DNA of 64,000 bases from Croceivirga sp. GTDB lineage: Bacteria; Bacteroidota; Bacteroidia; Flavobacteriales; Flavobacteriaceae. The stretch covers positions 62,001-126,000 of the forward strand of contig JANQSA010000055.1 of the NCBI GenBank assembly GCA_028284285.1. The letters run 5' to 3'. The position numbers and the translations under genes were made by a program. This document shows, piece by piece, positions 35,145 through 44,194 of the stretch (the first letter of the stretch is position 1; each line of letters begins with the position of its first letter). Under the pieces are notes generated by a model. That model had not been told where the DNA came from. It saw only the letters and a program-made list of their open reading frames with translations, and ran no database searches.

Positions 35145-37184
35145 ATGGATCGACCCATCAAAAACAGGGATGTCAATTGGTTATACTTCAATGAAAGGGT
35201 ACTATTGGAGGCCAAAAACAAGTCAACTCCTTTACTTGAACGCCTGAAGTTTCTCGCCATTTTTTCTTCCAATCTGGATGAATACTTCAAAGTCCGTGTT
35301 TCTCAACTCAGGCAACTTAAAACCGTGGATAAAGCGCTTCGGAAGAAACTCATTCTCAAAGCCAACAAAACCCTGAAATTCATCCTGGCTAAAGTGGGTG
35401 AACAGCAACAGCACTTTGGACAGATCATAGAAGAAACCCTGACCGAGCTGAGGGAGCACCAAATTTATGTGAGAAACAGGGTGGAACTAAGCGAAGCGCA
35501 ACGGGCGTACATTACCCGTGTTTTCCAACAAGAAATTAAAGAACATTGCGAAATACTGGAGATTGTCCAACCTTCCCATTTAAAGGATGGACGGCTCTAC
35601 CTTGTCGTGTACTTCGGCGGATCCGATTTTTGCGTAGTACGTATCCCTACAGAGCAATGTTCGAGATTCCAGGAAATTCCGGGAGACGGTCATAACTATG
35701 TTTTTCTTGATGATATTTTAAAGATGAATGTAAAAACCCTATTCCCTGACCGGAATATTCAGGGAACATACGCCATTAAAATGTCAAGGGACGCCGAATT
35801 GTACCTGGAGGATGACTATGAAAATTTGGAGCTGGTGGAAAAAATTTACCAGTCCCTGGGAAAAAGAAAGCATGGACAACCTACCCGGCTATTGTACGAC
35901 ATGAACATGCCAAATCCTTTACTTTCCGCTTTAAAAGCTGCATTGGATTTAGGCGAGGTAGACATGGTTTTGGGTGGGGAATATCACAATATGTCTGATT
36001 TTTTCGGGTTTCCAACACCTCCTGATGCGGACCACTTGAAATATCCTGCAAAACCTCCTTTACAGCACCCTGTACTTTCGTCTTCCCAGGACGTTTTTCA
36101 AAGTATCTTAGAAAAAGACCAATTGGTACACTTTCCATACCAGGAATTTGATGTTGTGGAGCGTTTTATACAGTCCGCCGCCAGGGATCCTCATGTGATA
36201 CGTATCAAAATGTCGTTATACCGCATTGCCAAAACATCTATTCTTACGGATGCTTTGTTAAAAGCCCTGGATGATGGAAAGGAAGTGGTGCTTTTTGTTG
36301 AAGCGCAGGCTCGTTTTGATGAAGAGAACAACATCAAATGGGGACGTATCTTCCAGGACAGAGGGGCAAAGGTATTGTATAGCATTCCTAACATTAAAGT
36401 ACATTCAAAAATTGCTTTGGTAGAGTGGCGGATAAATGAGGTAACACAGCGCCTGGCGTATATTGGCACAGGGAATTTCAATGCTAAAACGGCAAAACTG
36501 TATTGTGATCATGGGTTGTTTACCGCAGATGCCCAAATCACCTTTGATCTTAGCCAGGTTTTTGAAATGTTGGAACGAAAGCTTATACTTCCCAAGACCA
36601 AACGATTACTGGTCTCTCCTTTCACCACACGGACTACCTTCCTGGAACTGATCCAACGTGAGATTGACTTTGCCAAAGCCGGAAAAAGCGCAAAAATTAT
36701 CTTAAAAATGAACGCCCTGGAAGACTCGCGTATGATCCATGCCTTATGTCGGGCCAGCGAAGCCGGGGTTAGCGTGCGATTATTGGTTCGGGGATTTTGC
36801 CGCCTGGTACCGAAGCCACAGGAAGATCTTTTGGATGGCGAAAAACCGATTATGATTACCAGCATCGTAGACCGGTATTTGGAACATGGGCGCATCTACC
36901 TGTTTCAAAATGGAGGAGAAGAAATTATGTACATTGGATCCGCGGATTGGATGACCCGGAATTTGGATCGACGCGTTGAAGTTTTGGTGCCTATCGCAGA
37001 CAACACTGTTTTTAGGGAATTGAAGGATATTCTAGAGATTCAACTCAAAGATAATGTGAAGGCCAGGATCATTGATAGTGGAGACACCAACACTCCGATA
37101 GCGCGGCCATACGGGGAGCCTGAAGTCCGTTCCCAATATGCCATTTACGATTATTTGCAAAAAAAATTAGATGACGTCAGTTAA
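35145..37184 (+). CDS. ppk1: polyphosphate kinase 1
   Basis: A 679-residue enzyme transferring the gamma-phosphate of ATP onto polyphosphate. The ATG at 35145 (MDRPIKNRDVNWLYFNERV) is preferred over an upstream TTG. Domains in order: N-terminal domain (NRDVNWLYFNERVLLEA), head domain, and two phospholipase-D-like catalytic domains. The autophosphorylated His is in NIKVHSKIALV, supported by YIGTGNFNAKTAKLYCDHG and the C2-domain IMYIGSADWMTRNLDRRVE. Length fits the family. The stop codon region overlaps the next gene by 14 bp, an unusual partner for ppk1, since ppx is absent here. Confidence 0.95.
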   Translation: MDRPIKNRDVNWLYFNERVLLEAKNKSTPLLERLKFLAIFSSNLDEYFKVRVSQLRQLKTVDKALRKKLILKANKTLKFILAKVGEQQQHFGQIIEETLTELREHQIYVRNRVELSEAQRAYITRVFQQEIKEHCEILEIVQPSHLKDGRLYLVVYFGGSDFCVVRIPTEQCSRFQEIPGDGHNYVFLDDILKMNVKTLFPDRNIQGTYAIKMSRDAELYLEDDYENLELVEKIYQSLGKRKHGQPTRLLYDMNMPNPLLSALKAALDLGEVDMVLGGEYHNMSDFFGFPTPPDADHLKYPAKPPLQHPVLSSSQDVFQSILEKDQLVHFPYQEFDVVERFIQSAARDPHVIRIKMSLYRIAKTSILTDALLKALDDGKEVVLFVEAQARFDEENNIKWGRIFQDRGAKVLYSIPNIKVHSKIALVEWRINEVTQRLAYIGTGNFNAKTAKLYCDHGLFTADAQITFDLSQVFEMLERKLILPKTKRLLVSPFTTRTTFLELIQREIDFAKAGKSAKIILKMNALEDSRMIHALCRASEAGVSVRLLVRGFCRLVPKPQEDLLDGEKPIMITSIVDRYLEHGRIYLFQNGGEEIMYIGSADWMTRNLDRRVEVLVPIADNTVFRELKDILEIQLKDNVKARIIDSGDTNTPIARPYGEPEVRSQYAIYDYLQKKLDDVS

Positions 37185-38022
37185 GATTTGTGGTGTCCCT
37201 GAGCATTTCAATATGCCCTGGCATCTGGCCCTTGAGGAAGGGGCTTTTGAGGATAAAGGCATCGCTTTGGAATGGATAGATGTTCCCGAAGGAACCGGGC
37301 GAATGTCCAAAATGCTTACCCAGCAGGAAACCGACCTGGCGGTCATACTTACCGAAGGCATAGTCAAAAGTATTTCTGAAGGAAACCCCAGTAAAATTGT
37401 CCAAACCTACGTGACCTCGCCCTTATATTGGGGAATTTATGTCAGTAGCGATAGTAATATCCGTGCTCTTGAGGAGTTGGAAGGAAAAAAAGCAACTGTC
37501 AGCAGGTTGGGAAGTGGAAGCCACCTTATGGCAGTAGTCCACGCCCAACAACGGGGTTGGGATCCGAAACATATGGATTTTGTTGTGGTTCACCATTTGG
37601 AAGGAGCCGTGGAAAGCTTAAGACACGGGGACTCCGATTATTTCATGTGGGAACATTTTACCACCAAACCTTTGGTGGATGACGGTACTTTCCGGTGGCT
37701 TGGGGATTGTCCCACCCCATGGCCTTGTTTTGTAATTGCCGCAACGGAACAATTCATTCTTGACCATACTGCTGCTTTAAAATTGCTATTAGAAACCATT
37801 AATCTGTATACACGCGAATTCAAATGGATTCCCAGCATAGATAGATCCCTTGCCATACGGTACAGTCAACAATTGGAAGATATACAGCTTTGGCTATCCA
37901 AAACCCAATGGGGACAGCAGCAATTGGAGAGCACTACTCTTCAAAGTGTACTTCAAAAATTAGACCTTCTTGAGCTTTTGGGAGAAATCAAGGAACCTAA
38001 GCACTTTTTGAACTCCTTTTAG
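37171..38022 (+). CDS. periplasmic-binding-fold protein without signal peptide (NMT1/THI5- or SsuA-like)
   Basis: A 283-residue protein with the type II solute-binding fold: VKICGVPEHFNMPWHLALEEGAFEDKGIALEW at the start is the common N-terminus of nitrate/sulfonate/thiamine-precursor binding proteins, and KKATVSRLGSGSHLMAV and WEHFTTKPLVDDGTF complete the pocket. Unlike transport components it has no signal peptide or lipobox and no permease or ATPase genes nearby, so a cytoplasmic ligand-binding or enzymatic role is more likely. The start overlaps the end of ppk1 by 14 bp, and the stop overlaps the converging response-regulator gene by 4 bp. Confidence 0.75.
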   Translation: MTSVKICGVPEHFNMPWHLALEEGAFEDKGIALEWIDVPEGTGRMSKMLTQQETDLAVILTEGIVKSISEGNPSKIVQTYVTSPLYWGIYVSSDSNIRALEELEGKKATVSRLGSGSHLMAVVHAQQRGWDPKHMDFVVVHHLEGAVESLRHGDSDYFMWEHFTTKPLVDDGTFRWLGDCPTPWPCFVIAATEQFILDHTAALKLLLETINLYTREFKWIPSIDRSLAIRYSQQLEDIQLWLSKTQWGQQQLESTTLQSVLQKLDLLELLGEIKEPKHFLNSF

Positions 38023-38429
38023 TGAAAATGCTTCTTTATCAGCATTTCGAATTTAAGGTCAGAAAGGGGCTTTTGTGCGGTATCAGAAACACTTGGGTCT
38101 GTCATTGCTTTTTCTATGGCATTTTCAGTATCCATAGCCGTAAGCATAACCACAGTGATCTTTTTTCGAAATTCTGAACTGAAACGTTTTCCAAAGGCAT
38201 TTAGAAATTCCCAGCCATCCATCACCGGCATATTAGTATCCAAAATTAACAAACAAGGTGTGATAGTATCAGTCCCATTCCCGTGTAAATCCAGAAAATC
38301 CAAGGCCTCCTGACCGTTGGATGAGGTATTTACTTCAAGAGTGTCATCCACTTGCTTGATAAAAAATGTATTTAAAAAATTGGTGGTATTGTCATCGTCC
38401 ACCAATAGCACAGATCTTAATTTCCTCAC
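38019..38429 (-). CDS. single-domain response regulator
   Basis: A 136-residue CheY-like receiver: acidic pocket LLVDDDN, phosphoacceptor Asp in CLLILDTNMPVMDGWEF, Thr in VVMLTAMD, and the Lys in SVSDTAQKPLS. No output domain is present, so it acts by protein interaction. No histidine kinase is adjacent. Receivers of this short type are common in Bacteroidota. Confidence 0.92.
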   Translation of the reverse strand: MRKLRSVLLVDDDNTTNFLNTFFIKQVDDTLEVNTSSNGQEALDFLDLHGNGTDTITPCLLILDTNMPVMDGWEFLNAFGKRFSSEFRKKITVVMLTAMDTENAIEKAMTDPSVSDTAQKPLSDLKFEMLIKKHFH

Positions 38430-38513
38430 CTGTATCAGAAATTTCTTAAAGAATACTACGTAACAAACGTAATGTTTTTCTTAATGTTTTGTATATAGAA
38501 AAATATTTATAAT

Positions 38514-39179
38514 TCACCATTTTATTAACGGCTTTCCCATTTGTGCCAGCAAACTATTGGTTTTGCTGAAGTGATTGTTACCGAACCACAACCCGCGATT
38601 AGCGCTTAAGGGAGAAGGATGTCCCGAGGTTAAAATGTGATGCTTAGAGGCATTTATCAAGGTTGCTTTTCTTTTGGCAAAGCCGCCCCACAACAAAAAA
38701 ACAATACCCTCCAGGTGTGTAGAAATTGAAGTTATCACTGCATCCGTGAACTGCTCCCAACCTTTGTTTTGATGACTTCCAGCGGTATTTGCACGGACCG
38801 TTAAGGTAGCGTTTAGCAACAGTACCCCCTGATCGGCCCATCGTTCAAGATTCCCGCTTTTTGGATAAGGGGCGCCAACATCCACCTTTATCTCTTTAAA
38901 AATGTTTACCAAAGAAGGAGGGTGGGGAATAGTATCTTTAACAGAAAAGCAAAGGCCATTGGCCTGGTTTGGACCGTGATAAGGGTCTTGTCCAAGAATT
39001 ACCACTTTGGTCTCATAAAAGGGACAATGATCAAAAGCTGCAAGAATATCCTTTCCTTTCGGATAGCAGGTGTACTTTTTGTATTCCATCCTCACAAAAT
39101 TGGTTAATTCAGCAAAATACGGTTTGTTGAATTCAGGGCTTAGTTTCTCCTTCCAGGACGGTTCTATAGCAACATTCAT
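38514..39179 (-). CDS. ung: uracil-DNA glycosylase (family 1)
   Basis: A 221-residue base-excision repair enzyme removing uracil from DNA. Water-activating Asp65 in LGQDPYHGPNQANGL, Asn-containing LLLNATLTVR, and the catalytic His187 in HPSPLSANRG are all present. Length and motifs are standard. Confidence 0.97.
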   Translation of the reverse strand: MNVAIEPSWKEKLSPEFNKPYFAELTNFVRMEYKKYTCYPKGKDILAAFDHCPFYETKVVILGQDPYHGPNQANGLCFSVKDTIPHPPSLVNIFKEIKVDVGAPYPKSGNLERWADQGVLLLNATLTVRANTAGSHQNKGWEQFTDAVITSISTHLEGIVFLLWGGFAKRKATLINASKHHILTSGHPSPLSANRGLWFGNNHFSKTNSLLAQMGKPLIKW

Positions 39180-39346
39180 AGACTACTACTATTTTTAGTT
39201 TTATAAACTCCATACTACTACTACACCATCGGGTGGCCGTTTCTACGTCTTTCTCGAAGTATCGTTTTGCAGTAAAAGTTTTGTTTTGGAAATGATCCAA
39301 ATTTAAGAATAGAACCTATATTTATGGGGACCAGGAAAAAAGAAAT

Positions 39347-40393
39347 ATGAAGGTTTCCTTTGATATCCGTTATTTAAAAAAACGCTTTCCTCTACGGATA
39401 AGCCGTGGTGTCCGTGATGGCCAGTCTAACCTATTTGTTTCTGTAAGTGATGGCGCCTTTACCGGGTGGGGCGAAACTTCTCCAGGTGAAACGGAGGGAG
39501 CGGCAACGGCGGAAGAAGCGCAACAACAATTGGAAACGTTTTTACAGGATATTAATGATTTGGATTCGCCTTTTAGGGTACATGATGCGGCATTACAAGC
39601 CGGAGTGGGACCTTGCGCCCTCGCTGCCCTGGATATTGCGCTTTGGGATTTAAAGGCCAAACAAGCAAAAATGCCTTTGTACCGTTTTTTAGGTTTTCCG
39701 AAACCGACACGGCCTACTTCCATCACCCTGGGAATAATGTCGCCCGGGGAAGCTTCAGAACGACTACCCTTGATCCTGGAGAACGAAGGGATTACTACCT
39801 TAAAGGTAAAACTGGGCAGTCCGGAAGGCATAGCGGCGGATAAAGCCATGTATGAAGCCGTTTTACAGTACCATAAAACGTATCCCATCAGTATCCGGGT
39901 GGATGCTAATGGAGGTTGGCATGCTGAAGATGCAAAAAAAATGATGCAATGGCTCGCTGAGCGCCACTGCGAATATGTAGAACAACCCCTTAAAGAAGGG
40001 CAGGAAGAGGGCCTTCCTTATATCTTCAAAAACAGGCCATTACCTATTTTTTTGGATGAAAGTTGCCGATTCGCTACTGCTATTCCAAACTGGGCCCATA
40101 CAGTGGATGGCGTGAATATGAAATTGATGAAATGCGGGGGTATAACCGGGGCGTTACGGATACTATCCACGGCTTATGCTCATGGGCTCAAGACCATGAT
40201 CGGTTGTATGGGGGAAACGGCAATATCCATTGCAGCGGGAGCTGCGATTTCCGGAGTACTGGATCATATTGATCTGGATTCTCATCTTAACCTTAATCCT
40301 GATCCTTGTGAGGGAGCCCCCCTGGTAAATGGGATTACCACACCCATGGAAGTTCCCGGTCATGGAGGACGATTTAAAAAACCGGAAGCTTGA
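39347..40393 (+). CDS. enolase-superfamily epimerase (L-Ala-D/L-Glu epimerase or N-acetyl-D-Glu racemase DgcA-like)
   Basis: A 348-residue MR/MLE-subgroup enzyme. Catalytic Lys in TLKVKLGSP, metal ligands in RVDANGGW, YVEQPL and FLDESC, and the second Lys in NMKLMKCGG are visible. By itself the sequence fits a dipeptide epimerase acting on murein dipeptides. The partner 90 bp downstream is a DUF1611 protein; in the DgcN-DgcA pathway of marine bacteria an enolase-superfamily protein of this type racemises N-acetyl-D-glutamate. Both readings link it to D-Glu recovery, probably from peptidoglycan. Confidence 0.88.
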   Translation: MKVSFDIRYLKKRFPLRISRGVRDGQSNLFVSVSDGAFTGWGETSPGETEGAATAEEAQQQLETFLQDINDLDSPFRVHDAALQAGVGPCALAALDIALWDLKAKQAKMPLYRFLGFPKPTRPTSITLGIMSPGEASERLPLILENEGITTLKVKLGSPEGIAADKAMYEAVLQYHKTYPISIRVDANGGWHAEDAKKMMQWLAERHCEYVEQPLKEGQEEGLPYIFKNRPLPIFLDESCRFATAIPNWAHTVDGVNMKLMKCGGITGALRILSTAYAHGLKTMIGCMGETAISIAAGAAISGVLDHIDLDSHLNLNPDPCEGAPLVNGITTPMEVPGHGGRFKKPEA

Positions 40394-40482
40394 GATACGA
40401 AGTACAAAACAGGGATACCTTTACAGGGTCGGTTAAAATCGATATTTTTAATAGGGGCACATATATATGAATGAGATAGGAA

Positions 40483-41517
40483 ATGTTTGACCCATCGCAA
40501 AAGTTGGCTATTTACATGGAAGGTGCCCTGGATAACGATTCCGGGAAGATGGGTTTTGGCCTGATGCGTTTTTCCAAACACCCCATTGTTTGCGTTATCG
40601 ATAGCAAATACAAAAACCAATCGGTACAAAAAGCAGTAGGATTACCCTATGAAATTCCCGTAGTAGGAAGCGTAGAAGAAGCTATAGCGGAACAAGCGGA
40701 AATCATGGTGTTGGGCATTGCACCCAGTGGGGGACGCTTCCCTGCGGAATGGGATACTCCTATTGCCTATGCTCTGTCACATGGGCTTTCTTTAATCAAT
40801 GGCCTGCATGACGATTTAAATGCACGCTTTGGGCACCTTTTAACCACCAATAGTATATGGGACGTTCGCAAACCGCAACATGCCTACCCTATAGCCACCG
40901 GCAAAGCGGCAACACTCCCCAACAAGCGAATCCTAATGATCGGTACAGATATGGCCGCCGGAAAGATGACCGCCGGACTGGAACTCTACGCCGCCTTAAA
41001 GCAAAAAGAGATAAGAACAGGATTTGTTCCTACGGGGCAAATAGGGATTACCCTTATGGGGAATGGCATTCCGTTAGATGCTATAAAAGTGGATCAGGCA
41101 GCGGGTGCTGTGGAACAAGCGGTAATGGAAGAAGCTAATAAAGACATTGTGATCATAGAAGGTCAGGGTTCCCTGGCCCATCCGGGCAGTACCGCTACCC
41201 TACCCTTAATACGGGGGGCGCAACCCACTCATTTTATACTATGCCATAAGGCCGCCTATTCTTACTTGCGGTATCCGGTTTCCCATATTCCCATTCCGCC
41301 CCTGGATGATTTTATTCAACTCAATGAAGCGGTTGCCACCGTTTGCGGTTCACAACAGGCCGCCAAAACTATTGGTATTGCGCTCAATACGGTGGGACTG
41401 GATGAAACAACAGCCAAGGCTAAAATTGAGGAAATAGTCCAGCTCACCGGTTTACCTACCACCGATGTGGTCCGTTTCGGGGTTGAGGAGTTAGTGGATG
41501 CCATAGAAAAGTGTTAG
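40483..41517 (+). CDS. DUF1611 protein, DgcN-like (D-glutamate N-acetyltransferase family)
   Basis: A 344-residue cytoplasmic protein. The N-terminal third resembles a Rossmann-type domain (HPIVCVIDSKYKN ... EIMVLGIAPSGG); the C-terminal domain begins with the P-loop-like LMIGTDMAAGKMTAGLEL and continues IIEGQGSLAHPGSTATLPLI. These are the conserved parts of DUF1611, some members of which (DgcN) acetylate D-glutamate. The pairing with the preceding epimerase supports that assignment; the activity is not proven for this lineage. Confidence 0.8.
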   Translation: MFDPSQKLAIYMEGALDNDSGKMGFGLMRFSKHPIVCVIDSKYKNQSVQKAVGLPYEIPVVGSVEEAIAEQAEIMVLGIAPSGGRFPAEWDTPIAYALSHGLSLINGLHDDLNARFGHLLTTNSIWDVRKPQHAYPIATGKAATLPNKRILMIGTDMAAGKMTAGLELYAALKQKEIRTGFVPTGQIGITLMGNGIPLDAIKVDQAAGAVEQAVMEEANKDIVIIEGQGSLAHPGSTATLPLIRGAQPTHFILCHKAAYSYLRYPVSHIPIPPLDDFIQLNEAVATVCGSQQAAKTIGIALNTVGLDETTAKAKIEEIVQLTGLPTTDVVRFGVEELVDAIEKC

Positions 41518-41640
41518 GGGTTTGGGGAATCTGTACTCCAGTTGAATTTGAGAACTACCGGAAAAACCATACGATCTGTTCTTTCAATAGGACTTACTTC
41601 TTTGAACACCGACACTCCTAAATCCTTACTATTCTAACTT

Positions 41641-41670
41641 TTTGGCTACTTAAGTAATACCGTATCTTTG
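41641..41670 (+). promoter_or_regulatory. promoter of mutS2
   Basis: TTTG at 41641-41644, 18-bp spacer, TATCTTTG at 41663-41670, close to the Bacteroidota consensus TTTG-N19-TAnnTTTG. The ATG at 41689 follows 18 bp later. Confidence 0.65.
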
Positions 41671-41688
41671 CTCCGCTAGAAAAGAAAA

Positions 41689-43860
41689 ATGCAGGTCATT
41701 CATACCAAAACCCTTCAAGATTTAGAATTTCCGGAAGTAGTTGCGCAGCTTTCTGTCCGATGTGTAACCGAACTGGGAAAATCCGCTGCTTTGGAAATCA
41801 CCCCTTTGACAGATAAAGCGGCTTTGTTGAATTTACTTGGGCAAACTTCAGAATACCTGGCCTCCTTTGCCAATGACAATCGCATTCCAAATCATGGTTT
41901 CGAAAGTATTGCCAGGGAACTAAAGCTATTACCGATTGAGAATACCGTGTTGGAGATTTCCGGTTTTCGGCGGATCGCCCATATCTGTACAACAATAACA
42001 CTGCACAAAAAATTCTTTAAAAAGTTTAAAGACTATTACCCCCTACTCTTCGCTGCCACTGAAAAAATCGAGGAAAATACGCTTATCCCTGAATCAATTG
42101 CGGATATCATTGACAAATTTGGTGAGATACGGGACACGGCCTCAGTGGATTTGAAGCAGATCAGAATGAGTATCAATACCGTTCGCGGCAAAATCAACCA
42201 AAGTTTTGGGGCGGCCCTTTCCAGGTATCAATCGGCGGACTTTTTAGACGACATTAAAGAATCCATTGTGGACAACCGGCGTGTACTTGCCGTAAAGGCT
42301 ATGCACCGCCGAAAGGTTAAGGGAACGGTAATGGGCAATTCCAAAACCGGTAGCATTGTCTACATTGTACCCGAAACCACCTTACAGTACAGCACGGAAC
42401 TCAGCAATCTGGAATTTGAGGAAAAAGAAGAAATACGGCGTATTTTGCTGGAATTGACCAATTCCATCCGGCCGGAAGTTTCACTTTTAGCGACTTATCA
42501 GTATTTTTTGATCCACCTGGATATCACCGCGGCCAAAGCAAAGTACGCTTCAGAGATGAATGCCCTATTGCCCGAGATCAATGAAAACAAAAAACTCACT
42601 CTCCGCAATGCTTACCATCCCCTGCTCTATCTGACCAACAAACAGAAAAAAGAAAAGACCTGGCCACAGACGATAGCGCTACATCCGCAAAACCGGATTA
42701 TTGTGATCTCCGGACCGAATGCCGGGGGGAAAAGTATAACCCTTAAAACCATAGGATTGCTTCAGGTTATGCTGCAAGCCGGATTTTTAATCCCGGTGCA
42801 TGAACGCAGTTCGGTTTGTTTCTTTGATAAAATTCTGACAGATATCGGCGACAATCAATCCATTGAAAACCATTTGAGTACGTATAGCTATCGCTTAAAG
42901 AACATGAACCAGTTTTTAAAGCGATGCAACAGTAACACCTTATTTCTTATTGATGAATTTGGCACCGGTTCCGATCCCGAATTGGGAGGCGCCCTGGCCG
43001 AAGCTTTCCTGGAGGTTTTCTACGAACGGGAAGCCTTTGGTGTAATTACTACGCATTACGCCAATCTAAAACTGCTGGCGAATGAATTACCCAATATGAC
43101 AAATGCCAATATGCAGTTTGATAACCATAGCCTGGAGCCCACATTTCAGCTAGTAATGGGGGAAGCAGGAAGTTCGTTCACCTTTGAAGTAGCCCAAAAA
43201 AATGGTATTCCTTACAGCCTTATCAACAAAGCAAAAAAGAAAATAGACCGGGGCAAGGTCCGCTTTGATGCTACCATTTCCAAATTGCAACAGGAACGTT
43301 CCAAGATGTCCAAAACCGAGTCCCGCTTGCAGGACAAGGAGACCAAAGCCAAAGAAGAAGCGGAACGACTGGAAAAATTGAACGCCAGGATCAAGAGCAA
43401 GCTAGAAAACTACCAGGAATTGTACGATCATAACCAACGCATGATCCATTTGGGCAACAAGGTGAATGATATTGCCGAAAGGTATTTTCATGACAAAAAG
43501 AAACGCCCGTTGATCTCCGAACTACTCCGTATTGTAGAGACCGAGAACAGCAAACGGAAAAAGTCTTCTGTGAAGGAAGCTAAAGTGAAAAAAGCCGTTA
43601 AAAAGCAAACGGCTAATGAGCTGGAGCAGAAAATGGTAAAGGTACGGGAAGAGAAAAAAGCCAGGAAGAAAAAAGCCATTCGGGAAGAAAAGGAAAAACC
43701 CCGTCCTGTTTTTAAGATCGGAGACCGGGTGCGCATGCATGATGGTAAGGCCGTGGGTAGTATAGACACTTTGGAAAAAGGAAAGGCTGTGGTCAACTAC
43801 GGCATATTTACCACCAATGTTAGTGTGGATTTGTTAGAGTTGGTGGAAGCAAAAAAGTAA
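41689..43860 (+). CDS. MutS2-family DNA-binding ATPase lacking an Smr domain
   Basis: A 723-residue protein of the MutS2 type: no N-terminal mismatch-recognition domain, core and clamp helices first, then the ATPase with Walker A GPNAGGKSIT, Walker B LFLIDEFGTGSDP and signature region DNQSIENHLSTYSYRLK. A coiled-coil rich in Lys/Glu follows (about 500-660), and the chain ends with a KOW-like segment KIGDRVRMHDGKAVGSI. The C-terminal Smr nuclease domain of Thermus/Helicobacter MutS2 is missing. It may act on branched DNA or collided ribosomes without cutting. Confidence 0.9.
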   Translation: MQVIHTKTLQDLEFPEVVAQLSVRCVTELGKSAALEITPLTDKAALLNLLGQTSEYLASFANDNRIPNHGFESIARELKLLPIENTVLEISGFRRIAHICTTITLHKKFFKKFKDYYPLLFAATEKIEENTLIPESIADIIDKFGEIRDTASVDLKQIRMSINTVRGKINQSFGAALSRYQSADFLDDIKESIVDNRRVLAVKAMHRRKVKGTVMGNSKTGSIVYIVPETTLQYSTELSNLEFEEKEEIRRILLELTNSIRPEVSLLATYQYFLIHLDITAAKAKYASEMNALLPEINENKKLTLRNAYHPLLYLTNKQKKEKTWPQTIALHPQNRIIVISGPNAGGKSITLKTIGLLQVMLQAGFLIPVHERSSVCFFDKILTDIGDNQSIENHLSTYSYRLKNMNQFLKRCNSNTLFLIDEFGTGSDPELGGALAEAFLEVFYEREAFGVITTHYANLKLLANELPNMTNANMQFDNHSLEPTFQLVMGEAGSSFTFEVAQKNGIPYSLINKAKKKIDRGKVRFDATISKLQQERSKMSKTESRLQDKETKAKEEAERLEKLNARIKSKLENYQELYDHNQRMIHLGNKVNDIAERYFHDKKKRPLISELLRIVETENSKRKKSSVKEAKVKKAVKKQTANELEQKMVKVREEKKARKKKAIREEKEKPRPVFKIGDRVRMHDGKAVGSIDTLEKGKAVVNYGIFTTNVSVDLLELVEAKK

Positions 43861-43861
43861 C

Positions 43862-44022
43862 CTCCTATCCATTAGAAATGATCCTGGTAATAACACCATT
43901 AAGGAAATTGCCGCCTTACTCAATACCCTTCCTACAAGCATATTGCCTTCTACATATCGTTTAAAAAACAATTGGGATTGGAGGAGGACACGGATTTGAC
44001 CAATTTCTTAAATACGTTATAA
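43862..44022 (+). pseudogene. remnant of a LuxR-type HTH regulator C-terminus, frameshifted
   Basis: Directly after mutS2 the plus strand reads, without a start codon, NNTIKEIAALLNTLPTS followed by STYRLKK in one frame, then QLGLEEDTDLTNFLNTL and a TAA (44020-44022) in the next. Joined, this matches the C-terminal pattern of Bacteroidota LuxR/GerE helix-turn-helix domains (…KEIAxLLxIxxxSVxxxRYRLRKKLGL…). The frames join at a run of six A (about 43972-43977); one further A would restore the frame. Everything upstream of the HTH is absent. Confidence 0.55.
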
Positions 44023-44140
44023 AAACTAGGCGATCCTTTTCCCCTGCCCTATCTTTGTATCTGTGATTGTCGTTTCAAAATGAGTAAGATAGTTCCTGCC
44101 AGGTATCGGAATGGAATAACCGCCTGTCTGCCTCGCTAGG

Positions 44141-44180
44141 GAAATCCAGATTTCTCGTCGCTTCGCTCACTCGAAATGAC
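44141..44180. repeat. REP-like palindromic element upstream of the DCC gene
   Basis: A hairpin GAAATC-CA-GATTTC (44141-44154) is followed by CTCGTCGCTTCGCTCACTCG and AAATGAC. Sequences of the form GTCATTTCGAG...GCGAAGCGACGAG are dispersed intergenic repeats familiar from many Bacteroidota genomes. Copy number in this genome cannot be judged from one window. Confidence 0.55.
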
Positions 44181-44194
44181 CGACAAACCAAGTT

